DNA of 64,000 bases from NCBI GenBank assembly GCA_009691255.1, contig SHUT01000005.1, positions 1 through 64,000 of the forward strand, given 5' to 3'. This stretch comes from Ilumatobacteraceae bacterium. Lineage in GTDB: Bacteria; Actinomycetota; Acidimicrobiia; Acidimicrobiales; Ilumatobacteraceae. Shown in pieces: positions 58,899 to 64,000 of this stretch. Both the position numbers and the translations under genes were made by a program. Position 1 is the first letter of the stretch; every line of letters starts with the position of its first letter. A model generated the notes under the pieces. The model was not told the origin of the DNA, did not search any database, and worked only from the letters and a program-made list of their open reading frames with translations.

Positions 58899-59780
58899 TT
58901 AGTTTTGCGCAGCCACAACCCAATCAATAATTAACTTGTTGACAATTTTGGGTTGCTCGAGGTGCAAGAAATGTCCAGCATCCTGAACAATCTCGGTAGT
59001 TACTGTTGGGCAAAGCGCCCGTGCTGACTCAGCAACTTGGGCAATCATGCAACCGTCGTTGATGCCATGTAAATACAGCGTCGGCTGTGTGGGTATTTGT
59101 GTACCAGCATTTTGAATATCATCCAACGCAGGATCGCGTTTGCCATCACCGAGCGTGGCGCGGTAATACCCAAGCGCAGCGGCGAGATTGGCTGGTTCAC
59201 GCAAACAATCTTTGACGTGTGCAATATCAACACTGCCGTCAAATCCTGGTGACCAGTCGTTCCAGAGCATGTCGATAAAAGCATGATCATTGGCAGCCAC
59301 CACGATGTCAGACAGTGCGTGCTGAAAAAAGAAGATGTACCAACTGCTCTTTATCTGGGCAAGGTTGGTCATAAACGCAAGCCCCACAGTTGGCCCTGGT
59401 GGCACGGCCATTCCGACAACACTTCGCCAACGCGTCGGTTCATGAACAGCGGCGCCAAAAACCGTCATTGATCCCCAGTCGTGACCAATGATGACTGCGC
59501 TTGAGTCAGCGCCAAGTGCTTCGTGAAGTGCATTTGCATCCGCTGATAGGGCGCCAGTTTGATAACAACCATCGGTGGGGATACTCGTGGGGGCATAGCC
59601 GCGGGTAAATGGTGCGACGGCACGAAAACCAGCGTCGGCAAGCTCTGGCAGTAAATATCTCCAAGTGTGGGCGCTGTCAGGGAACCCATGAAGACATAGC
59701 GCAAGTGGTCCGCTACCGCATTCGAGCAAACCAAAGTCCACATCGCGGGCCGTAATAGTGCTGGTTGTTATTGAAGTCAT
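58899..59780 (-). CDS. Alpha/beta hydrolase (epoxide hydrolase-like)
   Basis: LALCLHGFPDSAHTWRYLLPEL, VIIGHDWGSMTVF (nucleophile elbow), DAGHFLHLEQP. Start MTSITTST at 59780 preferred. Confidence 0.9.
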   Translation of the reverse strand: MTSITTSTITARDVDFGLLECGSGPLALCLHGFPDSAHTWRYLLPELADAGFRAVAPFTRGYAPTSIPTDGCYQTGALSADANALHEALGADSSAVIIGHDWGSMTVFGAAVHEPTRWRSVVGMAVPPGPTVGLAFMTNLAQIKSSWYIFFFQHALSDIVVAANDHAFIDMLWNDWSPGFDGSVDIAHVKDCLREPANLAAALGYYRATLGDGKRDPALDDIQNAGTQIPTQPTLYLHGINDGCMIAQVAESARALCPTVTTEIVQDAGHFLHLEQPKIVNKLIIDWVVAAQN

Positions 59781-59890
59781 GCCGCAAGGGTACTCGGCAT
59801 CCCCTAATTGGTGCGACACACGTCACGCCACGACCCTCTATGCAAAATGAGATGCTTGGGTCTAGCGTGGGACTCATGGGGGCAACAAGC

Positions 59891-60718
59891 ATGGAAGTGA
59901 TGTTTCATGGCGTGCGTGGATCAACGCCGTGTCATTGCCCCGAGACAGTTCGATACGGCGGAAACACATCGTGCGTATCGCTGAATGTCCTGGGACAACA
60001 ACCAATTATTCTTGATCTCGGAACTGGGCTGCAATATCTTGGTCATGAAATTGCCAACAGTCAGCTTCCGTTTCATGCGACTGCATTGTTGTCCCACTTG
60101 CATTGGGACCATGTACAGGGGCTGCCATTCTTTGCGCCAATGATGCGAGATGATGCAATTTTAGATGTTTATGGTCCGGCCCAAGAAGATGGTGTGCCGT
60201 TGCAAACTGCAATCAGCGAAATGATTAGACCACCAATGTTCCCGCTCAGTATCCTGAATTTTCCTGGAACATTTCGGTTCATTGATCTTGAGGATAATGA
60301 TTTTTCTATCGGTGATTTCAGAATTCGCTCACGACAAATCCCGCATGTCGGAAACACACTCGGATTTCGGGTAGAGATTGACGGCATCAGTGTCGCCTAC
60401 TTGTCGGATCATCAACAGCCCTACGATGGTTCGCACAACGTGATTGATGCAGTGCATGAACTAGTGGATGACTGCGATCTCTTGATCCACGACTCCCAAT
60501 ACACGCCTGCTGAGTTTGAGCGCAAGTTCAACTGGGGTCACTGCACACCAGATTTTGCGGTGCACGTGGCAACAGAGTGTCGGGCCAAACGACTAGCAAT
60601 GTTTCACCATGATCCGTTGCGCAATGACTCGGCGCTTGACGCACTAGCCAAAACAACGGTTTCTGGGGGTCCAGAAGTATTCGTCGCCGCTGAGGGAATG
60701 ACCCTCACCCTGCAGTGA
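59891..60718 (+). CDS. MBL-fold metallohydrolase
   Basis: MEVMFHGVRGSTPCHCPETVRYGGNTSCVSL, LDLGTGLQYLG, LLSHLHWDHVQGLPFF (HxHxDH). Start may instead be ATG at 59876. Confidence 0.88.
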   Translation: MEVMFHGVRGSTPCHCPETVRYGGNTSCVSLNVLGQQPIILDLGTGLQYLGHEIANSQLPFHATALLSHLHWDHVQGLPFFAPMMRDDAILDVYGPAQEDGVPLQTAISEMIRPPMFPLSILNFPGTFRFIDLEDNDFSIGDFRIRSRQIPHVGNTLGFRVEIDGISVAYLSDHQQPYDGSHNVIDAVHELVDDCDLLIHDSQYTPAEFERKFNWGHCTPDFAVHVATECRAKRLAMFHHDPLRNDSALDALAKTTVSGGPEVFVAAEGMTLTLQ

Positions 60719-60767
60719 TCTTGGTCTGATTCAGCAGGCGAGTGGCAAGATTGTCTATTGTGGCTAG

Positions 60768-61259
60768 GTGAGTTCATTTGATAGCGCCCACTTTCGAGCG
60801 GTGCTCGGTTATGTGCCGACATCGGTTGTAGTGGTTACTGGATTAGATGACAAGTCAGAGCCGCACGGCATCACAATTGGCTCATTTACTTCAGTTTCGC
60901 TAGACCCACCTCTCGTTGGATTTCTTCCTGCAATAAATTCGCAATCGTGGCCACTAATCGCGGCTGGTGGTTCATTCTGTGTAAATGTTTTATCGAGTAC
61001 GCAAACAGAGTTGTGCTGGATATTTGCCAAAGAAGCAGATAATCGTTTTGCCGGTATTGACTGGAGCGCTGCTCCGAGCGGGTCTCCGATTATTGACGGC
61101 AGTCTGGCCTGGATCGACTGCACAATTCATTCAGTGACCGAAGTTGGCGATCACTATTTTGTGGTGGGACGTGTCGAGCATCTCGCGAGCTCAGATCTAG
61201 CAGCAGATGCAATGGTGTTTTTTGCTGGCAAAGTCACCAGCGTGAGTCGACCCGACTAA
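60768..61259 (+). CDS. Flavin reductase family protein
   Basis: FRAVLGYVPTSVVVVTGLDDKSEPHGITIGSFTSVSLDPPLVGFLPAINSQSWPLIAAGGSFCVNVLS. Confidence 0.9.
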   Translation: MSSFDSAHFRAVLGYVPTSVVVVTGLDDKSEPHGITIGSFTSVSLDPPLVGFLPAINSQSWPLIAAGGSFCVNVLSSTQTELCWIFAKEADNRFAGIDWSAAPSGSPIIDGSLAWIDCTIHSVTEVGDHYFVVGRVEHLASSDLAADAMVFFAGKVTSVSRPD

Positions 61260-61267
61260 CCGCTTCG

Positions 61268-61645
61268 ATGGGCAGAGTCTTGGCAGCAGTTGTCGGCGCT
61301 GTGTTCGCCGTTGCAGGCGCTCAAAAAATATTGGGCTGGGATCAGTGGATCACCGATGCTCGTGCAGAAGGAGTCAAGAGACCACTCGCTGCTTGTATCC
61401 CTCTTACAGAACTTGGTCTTGGAGTTTTGCTGACTGCGTTTGAGCTTTCAAGTGTGGTGCTGGGAATCTCAACGGCACTACTGATGGTGTTCACGATATT
61501 TTTAGCGGCCAGCATTCGCAGCGGAAGTCAACAGCCGTGTGCGTGTTTTGGTTCGCGTGTTCGTCGCCCGCCATCAGCAAAAGATCTGGGGCGAAATGTT
61601 GTACTGATGAGTTTGTTGGTTGCCGCAGCAGTTATTGGTCAGTAG
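61268..61645 (+). CDS. DoxX/MauE family membrane protein
   Basis: AVFAVAGAQKILGWDQW, ELGLGVLLTAF, QQPCACFGS; four TM-like stretches. Confidence 0.75.
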   Translation: MGRVLAAVVGAVFAVAGAQKILGWDQWITDARAEGVKRPLAACIPLTELGLGVLLTAFELSSVVLGISTALLMVFTIFLAASIRSGSQQPCACFGSRVRRPPSAKDLGRNVVLMSLLVAAAVIGQ

Positions 61646-63653
61646 CAGCGAGAACAAAAGTCAACGTGCGTGCTTCGTCACGCCAGCGATCATATCGACC
61701 AGTCGGCCCACCGTGACCTGCACCCATCTCACATTTCAGAACGACAAGAGTTGTTGGTGAATCATGCCGCAGTCGTGCCACCCACTTTGCTGGTTCGTGA
61801 TAACTAACCCGTGGATCATTGAGACCAGCAGTGACATACAGCGCCGGATACTGCACGGACCGAACATTGTCATATGGCGAATACGAGAGCATGTAACTTG
61901 CCCACGGCTCTACGCGCGGGTCACCCCATTCTTCCCATTCAGTAATCGTCAGTGGCAGACCAGGGTCGCTCATTGAAGTCACAACATCAACGAATGGGAC
62001 CTCGGCAACGGCGGCATGAAACAAAGTAGGTTCAAAGTTAATACATGCCCCCACTAGTAGCCCGCCAGCGCTCCCGCCGCGAAGAACAATTTTGTCGCTA
62101 CTTGTTTTGGTGGCAACTAGAAAGCGCGCGCATGCAATTGTGTCGGTAAATGTGTTGCGTTTATTAAGAAGTTTTCCGTTTGTATACCATTGACGTCCCA
62201 TTTCACCACCACCACGGGGATGAGCCAGAGCCCACACCCATCCGCGATCGAGCAACGATAATCGCGCCGTCGAAAACCAAGGTGGGCTTGAAAGTTCATA
62301 TGATCCATACGCGTAGAGCAAAGCTGGAGCCGTTCCATCAGTAGGCGTATCTCGGTGCCGCACGATGTCAAGTGGAATTCGGGTGCCGTCATCGGCAAGA
62401 GCCCATGACCGAGAGGCAACGTAGTCGCTGAGTTCGACGTGGGGAACTTCGACCCGTTTGAGCACAACGGTGCTCGCATCTGCCACCGTGTAATCAAGAA
62501 TTGTGGGCGGAGTAACAAGCGATTGCATATTGATGCGTACGGTTGCACTTTTGAACTGTGGGTTGGAGTCCATTTCAATCTCGTGTGGCTCGGAGGCAAG
62601 CACAATATTGCGAATTTGCGCATCATGGTCGACGAGATATAAGTGCTGCTGACCATCGACCCACCGTTGCATCACTCCAAAATCAGCAAAGCAATCAAAA
62701 TGCACTATGCGATGCCCATTGGTGTGAGGAATAAAGGTGGTCCACGCAGAGGGATTACTAATTGGTGCGATGCAGACCTGAAAATCTTGAGCGTCGAGGT
62801 TTGTGACAATCACAAAATTGTCTCCCCAATGGTCGACTGTGTATTCCACATCAACTTGTCGCTCAGCGACAAGTTGCATTTTTGAAATCGGCCCACCTGC
62901 TTCAATTAGCCATGACTCACTAGATGTCTTGCTGGCAGATTCGATAATGATCCATTGCTCCGAACGAGACAGTTCTAGGCCAACGAAAAATCTTTCATCT
63001 GGTTCTGTAAATATCAAGATGTCTGCTGATTGCTCCGTACCCACGGCGTGGCGCCACACTTGATGCGGGCGCATGGCTTCGTCTGGCGTGACATAAAACA
63101 AATATTTCGAATCACTTGACCATGCTGTTCCGCCCCACGTGGTGTTGGTCAAGACATCGACAAGATCTGTTTGAGAGGAAATATCGCGAAAGTGCAAGGT
63201 ATAGCGTTCGCTACCATCGGTATCACTTGACCATGCGAGCAATTTGTCATCGGTGCTGATATCGAACGCATTTAATGAAAAATAGTCTTGCTCGTTTGCT
63301 TCAATGTTTTCATCCAGCAAGACTGTCGCATCGGCAGTGTCCCGCGTCGGTCCCCGTGAATGAATAGCGTATGCACTTCCAGTGGCAGTTTGTGTGGTGT
63401 ACCAGTATTTGCCTTTTTGTACTGGTGGGGCAGAGTCATCTTCTTTCGTACGAGATTTTATTTCAGTAAATATTGCATCAATTGTTTTATGGTGAGGGGC
63501 GAACCATGTGTCAGCAAAAGTATTCTCGGTTTCCAAATATGCAATCGTTTCAGGGTCGTCTTTATTGACAAGCCATGCATAGGGGTCACTGACATCACCA
63601 GTGATGCGTGCATGTTGATGTGGTCGGCGGGGGGCGAGGGGCGCACTAGTCAT
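61632..63653 (-). CDS. ptrB: S9 family prolyl oligopeptidase, oligopeptidase B
   Basis: 673 aa; WALAHPRGGGEMGRQWYTNGKLLNKRNTFTDTIACARFLV, LRGGSAGGLLVGACIN (GGSAGG), CEMGAGHGGPTGRYDRWRDEA. Confidence 0.94.
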   Translation of the reverse strand: MTSAPLAPRRPHQHARITGDVSDPYAWLVNKDDPETIAYLETENTFADTWFAPHHKTIDAIFTEIKSRTKEDDSAPPVQKGKYWYTTQTATGSAYAIHSRGPTRDTADATVLLDENIEANEQDYFSLNAFDISTDDKLLAWSSDTDGSERYTLHFRDISSQTDLVDVLTNTTWGGTAWSSDSKYLFYVTPDEAMRPHQVWRHAVGTEQSADILIFTEPDERFFVGLELSRSEQWIIIESASKTSSESWLIEAGGPISKMQLVAERQVDVEYTVDHWGDNFVIVTNLDAQDFQVCIAPISNPSAWTTFIPHTNGHRIVHFDCFADFGVMQRWVDGQQHLYLVDHDAQIRNIVLASEPHEIEMDSNPQFKSATVRINMQSLVTPPTILDYTVADASTVVLKRVEVPHVELSDYVASRSWALADDGTRIPLDIVRHRDTPTDGTAPALLYAYGSYELSSPPWFSTARLSLLDRGWVWALAHPRGGGEMGRQWYTNGKLLNKRNTFTDTIACARFLVATKTSSDKIVLRGGSAGGLLVGACINFEPTLFHAAVAEVPFVDVVTSMSDPGLPLTITEWEEWGDPRVEPWASYMLSYSPYDNVRSVQYPALYVTAGLNDPRVSYHEPAKWVARLRHDSPTTLVVLKCEMGAGHGGPTGRYDRWRDEARTLTFVLAATDQ

Positions 63654-63725
63654 GACTGCAGGCTATGACCCGTCTCTTGTCGCACAAAGGGGCAGGATCT
63701 CGTTTTGACAAGTACCGTGTAGGTC

Positions 63726-64000
63726 GTGCGCGTATGGATAGACCAAGACCTGTGCACCGGAGACGGGCTTTGCGTCGATCATTGCCCGGATGTCTTTGTG
63801 CAACTTGAAGACGGCATTGCATATGTCGCCAATGTTGGAAGAAGCCTCAATGACCCTGGCGGCTCTGGATCATTGGCCGATGTTCCCAGACAGTATGTCC
63901 AGGCGGTCGTGCAGGCAGCCGAAATGTGCCCGGGGGAGTGTATTTTCATCGAGATTGATGCCGAGATTGATGCGTCTGCCCAGCGGTTGCTTGACTTAGC
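63726..64000 (+). CDS. Ferredoxin (partial, runs off the window end)
   Basis: My translation from GTG at 63726: VRVWIDQDLCTGDGLCVDHCPDVFVQLEDGIAYVANVGRSLNDPGGSGSLADVPRQYVQAVVQAAEMCPGECIFIEIDAEIDASAQRLLDLA..., open to the window end. Absent from the ORF track, which instead shows a spurious +1-frame ORF. Confidence 0.82.
   Translation, partial: MRVWIDQDLCTGDGLCVDHCPDVFVQLEDGIAYVANVGRSLNDPGGSGSLADVPRQYVQAVVQAAEMCPGECIFIEIDAEIDASAQRLLDL

Overview
This 64 kb window looks like a compact actinobacterial chromosome segment. Acidimicrobiia is my inference, from F420-type enzymes, WhiB, an IdeR/DtxR-type regulator, DUF3107, a PdtaS-like kinase and a System I cytochrome c maturation operon. I recognised no tRNA, rRNA, CRISPR array, prophage, transposase or defence island. 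Main blocks: (1) 1-10.5 kb, a steroid (C/D-ring plus side-chain) catabolism cluster with IpdA, IpdB, EchA20, IpdF, FadE30 and FadA5-like proteins; (2) 10.6-15.4 kb, a lipoprotein / membrane-fusion protein / ABC ATPase / permease operon whose adaptor carries inserted Calx-beta-like repeats; (3) 15.5-22.5 kb, a GH29 fucosidase, secreted proteins, a HelD/HelR-like helicase and a DtxR regulator; (4) 23.5-30 kb, ccmABCDEFGHI; (5) 31-35 kb, a Cys-containing HTH regulator divergent from an Mrp/ApbC ATPase, then DUF3107, a PdtaS-like kinase and WhiB; (6) 36-41 kb, a tightly coupled SDR/MFS/molybdopterin oxidoreductase/MscL unit; (7) 41-51.7 kb, mostly housekeeping enzymes (ABC-F, class I fumarase, HrpB); (8) 51.7-58.9 kb, CoA-ester lyases, a methylsuccinyl-CoA-dehydrogenase-like protein and MaoC, suggestive of ethylmalonyl-CoA-pathway genes; (9) a terminal segment with oligopeptidase B and the start of a ferredoxin. 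The most interesting non-coding signal is a near-identical 23-bp palindrome, GTTTCTGAYG-N3-CGTCAGAARC, found in the two divergent promoter regions of the steroid cluster. It does not resemble the KstR/KstR2 operators as I remember them. All family calls are from reading the translations; no database search was run.
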